From assembly GCF_014698755.1 (NCBI RefSeq), contig NZ_JACJTO010000007.1:81631-145630 (forward strand): a DNA stretch of 64,000 nt, given 5' to 3'. The position numbers and the translations under genes are program-made. Positions 57,025-64,000 of this stretch are shown in pieces. Each line of letters opens with the position of its first letter. Positions within the stretch are counted from its first letter, which is position 1. Source of the stretch: Aphanizomenon flos-aquae FACHB-1287 (lineage in GTDB: Bacteria; Cyanobacteriota; Cyanobacteriia; Cyanobacteriales; Nostocaceae). The notes below the pieces were generated by a model. It had not been told where the DNA came from and did not search any database. It saw only the letters and a list, made by a program, of their open reading frames with translations.

Positions 57025-59299
57025 TCAAAAATTAGTTATCAGGTTAGAGGATCGGAGTATTTCAGCTTGTGTATCTCCACCAAGTGAATTATTTTTTATG
57101 GGTAGTCAACCACTACAACATCAAATTGATATTTTTCAAAAATCAAAAGATGCCGATATTATCCTTGATTTAGCACCTACTGGTACAGGTAAAACTAAAG
57201 CTGGACTAACAGTTTTATTACATCAAAAAAACCAAATTGCTGTTTATATTGCTCCAACTAATGCCTTAATTGAACAACAAACAGAAGCAGCACAAAAATT
57301 TGTTAAAGATGCCAATTTACCTCATATAGTTAAATCAGCTTCAGCTAAAGAGATTAAAAATTGGCCTAGTGATAAAGTTGGCAATCGTCCAGGAGAAAAG
57401 CTATATAATGTTTTGCGAAATCCGGCAACTATTTTTAGTGATATTGGTGCTAATACACCGATTTTGCTAGTAACTAACCCTGATATTTTTTACTATGCAA
57501 CTTTCTTTGCATACAACAGGTTAGATAAAGGTAATATTGATAGTGGTTTCTACACTAAATTCTCTACAGTTATCTTTGATGAATTTCATCTTTATGATGC
57601 TAAACAGTTAGTAGGGATGTTATTTTATCTTGCTTATTCTCACATTTTTAAATTTTTCCAATATGGACGTAAGGTAGTATTACTGACAGCAACACCTGAA
57701 CCAGCTTGTGAATTAGCATTAGAAAATTTACAAAATGCAGGTGTGAGAATAGCAAGAATTGATGGAGAAGCAAATAATGGTCAGCTTTTACCATCACAAA
57801 CAGCAGTTAATTTAGAATTACGACCTAAACCAGATACTAAAGAAGAATGGATAACAGAAATAGCAGCAGAAGTTGTTAAACGTTTTCAATATAAACCAAA
57901 TGAAAATGGTGCAGTAATTCTTGATTCTTTGGATAATATTAATCGTCTCTCAGATTTACTAAAACAGCAAGGACTTAGTGAACATATTGGACGTATCACA
58001 GGACCTGCACCAAAAAAAGATAGACATAGTGCTATGCAACGTCAAATCATTTTAGCAACTAGCACTGTAGATGTAGGATTTAATTTTGAAAGAACTCCTG
58101 AACCCACAAGACAAAATTTAGATTGGTTGATTTTTTCGGCACGCGATCGCTCGGCATTTTGGCAAAGAATAGGTAGAGTAGGCCGTGTTTTAGGTAAATC
58201 TGAAACTAATATAGATTCAGAAGCCATTGCTTATTTACCTGCTGAAGCATGGGAACAAAATATAACTTCTCTTGATACCACTGGTGGACGTGCAGCACTC
58301 AAAGAGATGTTAGATAAACTTCCTTGTTTAGATAAACCTTTCCTAAAAGCTTATTGGCATTCAGAAGCATCACTAGAAATAGCACGTCCTTTATTAGAAT
58401 TGGAAGAATTACTTGATAAAATACCTGGTGCTGAATTAATTCCCAAACTGTTTGATACATTAAGACTAATTTTTGAAAGTAAACGAACTTGGGAAAAATG
58501 CCGCTACAGAATGAAAATTTTGCGAGGTGCAGAAGCTATTGCTGAAAAAACTATCCAAGAAATTAAAAAAGATTGGATAAGAATTAAAGGTCGTCAAGCT
58601 TTTATTAAAAGATTTATCGAGGTAACATCACCTGAAGAATGGAATGATTTAAAAGCTGGATTTACAACGATAGAAAAATATGAGGAGGAGTTTAGAAAAC
58701 GAGATGATATACTGGCTGATTTAAAAGAATTTGCTGAAATCTTCAGTACCAGCTATGCACCTTTATTTAGTTTCCGCTACAGTTTATTTGATACTTTTCC
58801 CATTCGAGATCCCCATGGATTTATTTTAGATGAATCTGAAGAAACACAATTAGATCCTTTTCACTTATTGAGGTATTATGAATTTTTCCAAAACGGTGAA
58901 GTTATAGAAATTCAAAGTCGTGCTAAGGAAATCTATAACATCAGTTTTAGAATGCGTTACCCTGATAGTAAACGAGAGTTTGCTAGTACGGAAATCAATA
59001 AATTAACAGCTTTTCCAAATTGTCAAGTTGTTCGTAAAATTGGAGATGCAATTAGACCAACACCTGCATTACAAATGTTATCAAAATATCTCTTACCAGG
59101 AGTAATTATTTGTCCCATAGCTAATGCTGCTGTGATTTTTCAATTACGTAAACAAGGAATAATTTCCTATCCTATAACTATTGTTTGTAATGATGGTGAA
59201 AGAGAATATCAATTTTTAACAGGTTTATCAGGTATCTTAACCATTGCCATGAAACTTAAACAGTTACAACTTCCAGATGATGAAGTTTTAATTGCTTAA
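57017..59299 (+). CDS. cas3: Type I-D CRISPR helicase Cas3' (no HD domain)
   Basis: 760 residues from the ATG at 57017 (MSNQKLVIRL), overlapping csc1. Superfamily 2 helicase: Walker A GTGKT at residues 56-60 (LAPTGTGKTKAG), DEFH box (VIFDEFHLYD), TAT motif (LLTATPEP), and motif VI (QRIGRVGR). No N-terminal HD nuclease, which in this subtype lies in Cas10d. Unwinds target DNA for Cas10d. Confidence 0.95.
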   Translation: MSNQKLVIRLEDRSISACVSPPSELFFMGSQPLQHQIDIFQKSKDADIILDLAPTGTGKTKAGLTVLLHQKNQIAVYIAPTNALIEQQTEAAQKFVKDANLPHIVKSASAKEIKNWPSDKVGNRPGEKLYNVLRNPATIFSDIGANTPILLVTNPDIFYYATFFAYNRLDKGNIDSGFYTKFSTVIFDEFHLYDAKQLVGMLFYLAYSHIFKFFQYGRKVVLLTATPEPACELALENLQNAGVRIARIDGEANNGQLLPSQTAVNLELRPKPDTKEEWITEIAAEVVKRFQYKPNENGAVILDSLDNINRLSDLLKQQGLSEHIGRITGPAPKKDRHSAMQRQIILATSTVDVGFNFERTPEPTRQNLDWLIFSARDRSAFWQRIGRVGRVLGKSETNIDSEAIAYLPAEAWEQNITSLDTTGGRAALKEMLDKLPCLDKPFLKAYWHSEASLEIARPLLELEELLDKIPGAELIPKLFDTLRLIFESKRTWEKCRYRMKILRGAEAIAEKTIQEIKKDWIRIKGRQAFIKRFIEVTSPEEWNDLKAGFTTIEKYEEEFRKRDDILADLKEFAEIFSTSYAPLFSFRYSLFDTFPIRDPHGFILDESEETQLDPFHLLRYYEFFQNGEVIEIQSRAKEIYNISFRMRYPDSKREFASTEINKLTAFPNCQVVRKIGDAIRPTPALQMLSKYLLPGVIICPIANAAVIFQLRKQGIISYPITIVCNDGEREYQFLTGLSGILTIAMKLKQLQLPDDEVLIA

Positions 59300-59380
59300 T
59301 CTTATACCCATAACCATCAATAAAGTTGACAAAATAAACCCGATCAAATTACAGAGATTCAAACCGAGGAAAATTAGATT

Positions 59381-59986
59381 ATGACTATTCTTGATCATAC
59401 TCAGTCTTATACTTTTAGCAAATATTTTGAGATGCACATTTCACCTCAAGATTTTGCTCAAGAATTTGGCTATACATTTACTCGAAAACGTTTGAATTTA
59501 CCCCAATATCAAGAAAATCTAGACCGATTACAAGAATTGCAAGAAAGACTTGATGAAATTCTTCCATACTTTGATTTAGCCAATGAGACAAGTCGCAGAG
59601 AAGTATTAATTTCTCCCATAATTTTGGACTTAGTTCACTATACTAAATCACAAGTGAGAATTGAATATCAAATTAAAGTCAGCGAACAACTACAAGGTTA
59701 CTTTGATTATCTGATCAAAAATCGCAATAACCTCTTAGTAATCGAAGCTAAAAAAGAGGATTTAGATTATGGTATGACTCAACTTTTTGCAGAATTAATT
59801 GCCCTAGATCAATGGCAAGAAAATCAACAACAAACTCACCTTATTGGTTCAGTTACCACTGGCAAAATATGGGAATTTGCCCAACTAGATCGCATTAATA
59901 AACATCTCAATCAAGGACTTGATAGTTATCGTGTTCCTGATGACTTAGACCCCTTAATGCGGATTCTGGTTCAAGCTCTCATTTAA
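59381..59986 (+). CDS. PD-(D/E)XK nuclease-like protein inside the cas operon
   Basis: 201 residues. A PD-(D/E)XK core can be read: D109 in GYFDYLIKN, E122 and K124 in LLVIEAKKED, then Q134 (GMTQLFAEL). Residues 1-90 are helical and acidic. It recalls restriction-enzyme-like proteins related to type I R subunits or stand-alone nuclease-fold proteins. It has no known place in type I-D systems. It starts 81 bp after cas3' and is followed by a dispersed repeat, so it may be an insertion or an accessory nuclease. Confidence 0.7.
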   Translation: MTILDHTQSYTFSKYFEMHISPQDFAQEFGYTFTRKRLNLPQYQENLDRLQELQERLDEILPYFDLANETSRREVLISPIILDLVHYTKSQVRIEYQIKVSEQLQGYFDYLIKNRNNLLVIEAKKEDLDYGMTQLFAELIALDQWQENQQQTHLIGSVTTGKIWEFAQLDRINKHLNQGLDSYRVPDDLDPLMRILVQALI

Positions 59987-60004
59987 TTTACTTTCATCGC
60001 CTGA

Positions 60005-60111
60005 TCTCGTTCCCAGTCTCTGACTGGGAATGCCTAACAGAGTCTCTGACTCTACCTTTACAGAAGGCAGAGCCTTCAAAAATTCATTCCCATACAGAGT
60101 ATGGGAACGAG
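60005..60111. repeat. Dispersed repeat, CTCGTTCC...GGGAACGAG family, inside the cas operon
   Basis: About 107 bp with CTCGTTCCCAGTCTCTGACT, GGGAATGCC, and closing ATGGGAACGAG. Related to 39454-39603. It lies between the PD-(D/E)XK gene and the second csc2. Confidence 0.88.
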
Positions 60112-60147
60112 TAATTTACATCTATTACCTAACCTTTGGAGAAAATC

Positions 60148-61158
60148 ATGGCACTCTTAAAAACCGTTGATGCTAAATTATTTCAAACAGAAATTCCCTA
60201 CAAACCAATGGGTAAATATGTCCACTTTCTCACCATTCGTGTTACTGAATCTTACCCTTTATTTCAAACAGATAGCGAACTAAATAAAGCACGAGTGAGA
60301 GCAGGAGTTAAAGACAAAAACACCATTAGTCGTCTTTCCATGTTCAAACGTAAACAGTCTACACCAGAAAGATTAGTAGGTCGGGAATTATTGCGGAAAT
60401 ACGAATTTATGACAGCAGAAGATTGTGAATATAACGTATCTTTTGCAATGGATAATCCTGATTGTATTATTTACGGTTTTGCTATTGGTGATTCTGGTTC
60501 AGAAAAATCCAAAGTTGTGGTAGATACCGCATTTTCAATTACTGCTTTTGATGAATCTCATGAAACCTTTACTCTCAATGCTCCTTTTGAAAATGGGACA
60601 ATGGCTTCTAAAGGAGAAAGTGGTTCTAAAGCTGGTGAAGTTACTAGCAGAATTAATCAACAAGACCACATTAGACCACAGGTATTTTTCCCCAGCATTG
60701 TCACATTAAAAGACCCCACAGAAGCTAGTTTCCTGTACGTTTTTAATAACATCCTCCGAACTCGTCACTATGGCGCACAAACAACCCGTACAGGTCGCGT
60801 TAGAAATGAATTAGTCGGTGTGATTTTTGCTGATGGAGAAATTACCAGTAACCTGCGGTGGACTCAAGCCATATATGACCAAATGAAGGCTAATAATACT
60901 TTCAAATCACCAGATCCTTTAGATGAAGATGATGTAATTACATCTGCTAAAAGTGCAATCGAGAATTTAATGAATGATGAATTTATTGTGCATACAGACT
61001 TCATTGGTGATGCTTTTATTCCGCTAATTAATGAAGTTAAATCTCTCACAAATAACGAAGCAGGAATTAAATCAATTTTGCAAAAAGCTGATACTGAAGC
61101 TAAAGAATATGCCAGCAAACATATTAGCAAAAAGAAAACAGCCGCTAAAACTAAGTAG
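60148..61158 (+). CDS. csc2: Second, divergent Csc2 (Cas7-type) copy
   Basis: 336 residues from the ATG at 60148 (MALLKTVDAKLFQT), with GGAG at 60138-60141. Collinear with the first Csc2: MGKYVHFLTIRVTES, FKRKQSTPERLVGRE, CIIYGFAIGDSGSEKSK, FENGTM and LKDPTEASFLYVFNNI. Similarity is clear but moderate, and the C105/C108/C111 group is reduced to one Cys. So it is an old, diverged paralogue, not a recent duplication. The frame is intact, so it is likely expressed. Confidence 0.88.
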   Translation: MALLKTVDAKLFQTEIPYKPMGKYVHFLTIRVTESYPLFQTDSELNKARVRAGVKDKNTISRLSMFKRKQSTPERLVGRELLRKYEFMTAEDCEYNVSFAMDNPDCIIYGFAIGDSGSEKSKVVVDTAFSITAFDESHETFTLNAPFENGTMASKGESGSKAGEVTSRINQQDHIRPQVFFPSIVTLKDPTEASFLYVFNNILRTRHYGAQTTRTGRVRNELVGVIFADGEITSNLRWTQAIYDQMKANNTFKSPDPLDEDDVITSAKSAIENLMNDEFIVHTDFIGDAFIPLINEVKSLTNNEAGIKSILQKADTEAKEYASKHISKKKTAAKTK

Positions 61159-61168
61159 TTGAATATTC

Positions 61169-61201
61169 AGATTCTCGACTTCTCAAAGAAGTCGGGAATC
61201 T
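61169..61201. repeat. Palindrome AGATTCTCGACTTC..GAAGTCGGGAATCT
   Basis: Copy of the dispersed palindrome family (see 10050-10082), between the second csc2 and csc1. Confidence 0.85.
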
Positions 61202-61220
61202 ATACCCCATCATCACCACT

Positions 61221-61928
61221 ATGACCATTATCTATCGCTGCAAATTAGAACTACATGACAGCCTTTATTTTGCCACTCGTGAAATTGGCAGACTTTACGA
61301 AACAGAAGCAATAATTCATAATTATGCTCTCTGTTATGCACTGGGTTTAATTGATAGCAAAATCTACTCAACAACTGTTGCTGAAGAAGATTCCTATCGC
61401 TATTTCTGCCCCGAACAAGTCCCAAAATATGCAGCACATTTAACTCCTTTAAATGAGCAAGAAATTTACATAACTCCGGCTTGTTCTTTGCATCATTCAT
61501 CTATGCTCAATACATGGAAATATGCAAATAATAACTACCATGTAGAAATGGAGAAAACCCAAAAGAATATTCCCAGTTTTGGTAGAGCAAAGGAAATTGC
61601 ACCAGAAAGTCAATTTGAGTTCTTTCTAATTGCTCAAAAAGACATCAAATTACCTAAATGGATTCGTTTAGGTAAATGGATGAGTAAAGCAGAAATTACC
61701 GTTGAGAAATTACCACCACCAAAAACTAAAACTGATTTATTTACTTGTACTCATCCTTTAAATCCTTTAGATGTCATGTTTACTAATCGAGTAATTAGCT
61801 ATGATGTAGTGAATATGCCGCCAGTAAGTCTGATTCAAAATGTGCAAATGCAAGGAGAATATTACTATTTTGATGATCTCAAAAATGTAAAACTTCCTAA
61901 ACAAATGCAATACAGATTTAAGGCTTAA
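61221..61928 (+). CDS. csc1: Second, divergent Csc1 (Cas5-type) copy
   Basis: 235 residues. It shares the Csc1 opening (CKLELHDSLYFATREIGRLY with NYALCYALGL) and the LPKWIRLGKWMSKAEITVEK motif, but differs widely in the middle. Intact frame. It is paired with the second csc2 in the same csc2-csc1 order. Confidence 0.88.
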   Translation: MTIIYRCKLELHDSLYFATREIGRLYETEAIIHNYALCYALGLIDSKIYSTTVAEEDSYRYFCPEQVPKYAAHLTPLNEQEIYITPACSLHHSSMLNTWKYANNNYHVEMEKTQKNIPSFGRAKEIAPESQFEFFLIAQKDIKLPKWIRLGKWMSKAEITVEKLPPPKTKTDLFTCTHPLNPLDVMFTNRVISYDVVNMPPVSLIQNVQMQGEYYYFDDLKNVKLPKQMQYRFKA

Positions 61929-62030
61929 AATTTCAGATCCCCCCCAACCCCCCTTAAAAATGGGGGCTTATAAATCCTGTGGGTTGGGCATCTTGCTCGC
62001 CCTTAACTTAGAATTTTTACCATCAATAAT

Positions 62031-62852
62031 ATGCCCCATAGTCTCATTCTCAATATCATCCCCCAATCTCCAATTTACCCCAATTTCCTCACAGGTAGAC
62101 ATTACCACGCCTTATTTCTTAACCTAGTGAGTTCTGTTGATAGAAAATTAGGAGACTACTTACACGAATCCAACGCCGATAAAGCCTTTACTCTCTCACC
62201 ATTGCAGGTACAAAACAAACATAAAACCCCATCTTATACCTTGCAATATGCCCATCAAAATCCTATTCCTGCTGGTACTTCTTGTTGGTGGCGCATTTCT
62301 TTATTAAATGACAATTTATTTAATCAGCTTACACCTTTATGGTTAAATATAAACCCCAAACAACCTTGGCACTTAGGTTCAGCTAACTTATATATTACGA
62401 GCATTCAAGGTACACCCCAATCTAATCAACCTTGGGCAAATGCTTGTAATTATTATCAACTTTATCAACAAGCAAGTGAGGAAGAACGCAATCTTAATTT
62501 CATTTTTTCTACACCTGTAGCTTTTCGTCAAGGTGCTTTTGATAATGTTTTACCTACTAGGGAATCTGTATTTAACAGTCTTCTAAATCGTTGGCATAAA
62601 TACAGCGGTATTGAATTAACCAATATTTCTTTTGAATCAATTTATCCTAGTGCTTTTAATATCAATACTGAAGTTATTAGCAACTATGACAATAAATTTA
62701 TTGGTTGTTTGGGTGAAATCAGTTATCGCATTCTTGGCAATGTAGAAACAACAGCAATTAAACAAATTAACGCCTTAGCTGACTTTGCTTTATATGCGGG
62801 AGTCGGACGTAAAACAACAATGGGAATGGGCATGGTGAGAAGAAAATTGTAG
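62031..62852 (+). CDS. cas6: CRISPR RNA endoribonuclease Cas6
   Basis: 273 residues, RAMP fold. The C-terminal G-rich loop is GVGRKTTMGMGMVRR (about 257-271). LTGRHYHALFLNLV near residue 20 holds His candidates for catalysis. It cleaves the CRISPR repeat to make crRNA and presumably serves both effector sets. Confidence 0.92.
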   Translation: MPHSLILNIIPQSPIYPNFLTGRHYHALFLNLVSSVDRKLGDYLHESNADKAFTLSPLQVQNKHKTPSYTLQYAHQNPIPAGTSCWWRISLLNDNLFNQLTPLWLNINPKQPWHLGSANLYITSIQGTPQSNQPWANACNYYQLYQQASEEERNLNFIFSTPVAFRQGAFDNVLPTRESVFNSLLNRWHKYSGIELTNISFESIYPSAFNINTEVISNYDNKFIGCLGEISYRILGNVETTAIKQINALADFALYAGVGRKTTMGMGMVRRKL

Positions 62853-62910
62853 GTTGAGTTGACGCAAGGAAACCCAACATTATTTGATTGATCACATTAT
62901 CAATATTTTA

Positions 62911-62970
62911 TTGGGTTTCATTCCTCATTTTGTTGGTTTTCATTCCTCATTTTGTTGGGTTTCATTCCTC
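62911..62970. repeat. Tandem repeat TTTCATTCCTCATTTTGTTGG x3
   Basis: Three nearly identical direct units of 22-23 bp between cas6 and cas4, the last cut short. No spacers, so not a CRISPR array. Confidence 0.85.
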
Positions 62971-63029
62971 AACCCAACCTACAGATTAATTGTTTTTATT
63001 GTTTTAAAAAATCGAATTGGTAAGACTAT

Positions 63030-63638
63030 ATGCTATCACCTGTAACCTCTGATGATGATTACGTTAATATCGCCTCTTTAAATCAATATTCCTATTGTCC
63101 TCACCGTTGTTGGTTGATTTATTGTGCTGGTGAATTTATTGATAATCAATATACTATTGAAGGTACAAGTTTACATGAACGAGTTCACACAGTTGGAGAA
63201 CAAAATCGTGAGGAAGTTTACCAAATACGCGCTATTTATTTGAAATCAGAACAATATAAACTTATTGGTAAATCTGATTTAATTGAGTTTGAAAATGGCG
63301 AATTTTACCCTATTGAATATAAAAGAGGACGTAAGGGAGAATGGGATAATGATGAATTACAAGTTTGCGCTCAGGCTTTGTGTTTGGAGGAAATGACGGG
63401 TAAAAATATCAATACTGGTTATATCTATTATGCTCAAACTCATCAACGGAAGTTAATAGAAATTACCCCGGAATTACGAAGTAGTACCATTGCGACTATT
63501 GAGGCTATCCAAACATTACTGTTTACAGGTTCTATGCCAAAAGCTATCAAAACAAAACGCTGTAATGGTTGTAGTCTTTATTCTCGATGTTTGCCCCAAG
63601 CTGCTGATAAGGTTGGGCGTTATCAAGAAGCAAATTGA
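63030..63638 (+). CDS. cas4: CRISPR adaptation exonuclease Cas4
   Basis: 202 residues. RecB-like PD-(D/E)XK nuclease: D-x(n)-EYK in KSDLIEFENGEFYPIEYKRG. Fe-S cysteines: one at residue 23 or 27 (YCPHRCW) and three near the C-terminus (RCNGCSLYSRC). It trims prespacers before Cas1-Cas2 integration. Intact, unlike the following cas1. Confidence 0.93.
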   Translation: MLSPVTSDDDYVNIASLNQYSYCPHRCWLIYCAGEFIDNQYTIEGTSLHERVHTVGEQNREEVYQIRAIYLKSEQYKLIGKSDLIEFENGEFYPIEYKRGRKGEWDNDELQVCAQALCLEEMTGKNINTGYIYYAQTHQRKLIEITPELRSSTIATIEAIQTLLFTGSMPKAIKTKRCNGCSLYSRCLPQAADKVGRYQEAN

Positions 63639-63721
63639 GAAATTTATACTTGATATAAAAACCTTTCTAAAACTCTTTTTACTGTCCCCTGTCCACTGTC
63701 AACTATTTTGAGGATTTAATC

Positions 63722-63970
63722 ATGGGTACTCTTTACATTGTGCAAGATGACGCTTTTATCGGCAAGGTTGATGAACGGATTCATGTAAAGTTTGAAAGGA
63801 AAATTCTTCAAGATGTGCCTTTTATTCATGTTGAAGGTGTAGTTATTTTAGGACGAGCAACTATTTCACCAGCAGTTGTATTTGAATCAGAAGTGTTGAA
63901 TGTTAAGAAAAGCCTGATAAAAATAGCCAAAAATATGTTAAATTTTGGGCGAAGGATTAAAATATTTTGA
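63722..63970 (+). pseudogene. cas1: cas1, truncated or rearranged after about 55 residues
   Basis: The first ~53 residues are a typical type I-D Cas1 N-terminus (MGTLYIVQDDAFIGKVDERI, VEGVVILGRATISPAVV). From about base 63882 the frame reads SEVLNVKKSLIKIAKNMLN and stops at 63970, with none of the expected LLERHIPLT-like continuation in any frame. So the Cas1 reading frame is broken here by an insertion or deletion; whether the rest resumes past the window end is unknown. GAGG precedes the ATG. Confidence 0.75.
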
Positions 63971-64000
63971 TTAACCATGATCATAAACTCATTTCCCAAG

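Noticed and set aside
60864..61130. Minus-strand frame inside the second csc2
   Set aside because: Shadow of an intact paralogue with clear family similarity.
62911..62970. Possible CRISPR repeats next to cas6
   Set aside because: Three contiguous units of 22-23 bp, no unique spacers between them.

Overview
The window is chromosome from a filamentous heterocyst-type cyanobacterium (Nostocales, Anabaena/Nostoc/Dolichospermum-like). Evidence: photosynthesis and pigment genes (psaK, chlP, crtE, ycf20), the cyanobacterial alkane pair ado-aar, kaiABC with the short KaiA typical of filamentous forms, a HgdD-like TolC, many HIP1 octamers (GCGATCGC), heptanucleotide tandem repeats and several dispersed palindromic repeat families. 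No species is claimed.

Layout. 1-9.8 kb: crtE (cut by the window edge), folD, a pterin dehydratase, then ado-aar-accA-SDR-folE, trpF and psaK. 9.8-12.2 kb: a 115-bp-spaced duplication, an M50/CBS protease, a broken IS630 transposase with a MITE-like repeat, and tRNA-Val(GAC). 12.2-22.4 kb: an S4 RNA-binding protein, two conserved small proteins, tolC/hgdD and the kaiA-kaiB-kaiC cluster (all minus strand), with a very large hybrid histidine kinase divergent from kaiA. 22.4-44.3 kb: mostly housekeeping (GT39, ycf20, glycerate kinase, SelO, FHA-kinase, ccdA-ccs1, hisG, OmpR regulator, a cyst(e)ine lyase, oligopeptide ABC transporter parts, aroA). 44.3-49.2 kb: decayed and intact toxin-antitoxin genes, an ndhF 3'-end fragment and chlP (TTG start). 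49.2-50.6 kb: small membrane proteins and mobile-element relics.

50.6-64.0 kb is a defence region. A WYL regulator faces away from gene debris (DUF433, DUF1016, an orphan MNT antitoxin whose HEPN partner is broken) and then a type I-D CRISPR-Cas operon: cas10d (HD nuclease type, with a probable internal start for Cas11d), csc2, csc1, cas3', a PD-(D/E)XK-like protein, a SECOND divergent csc2-csc1 pair, cas6, cas4 and a cas1 whose reading frame leaves the Cas1 family after about 55 residues. No CRISPR array lies inside the window. The two Cas7/Cas5-type pairs sharing one Cas10d, Cas3' and Cas6 are the most unusual feature here. They could form two alternative Cascade backbones, or the second pair could be a decaying or repurposed copy; the sequence alone does not decide.
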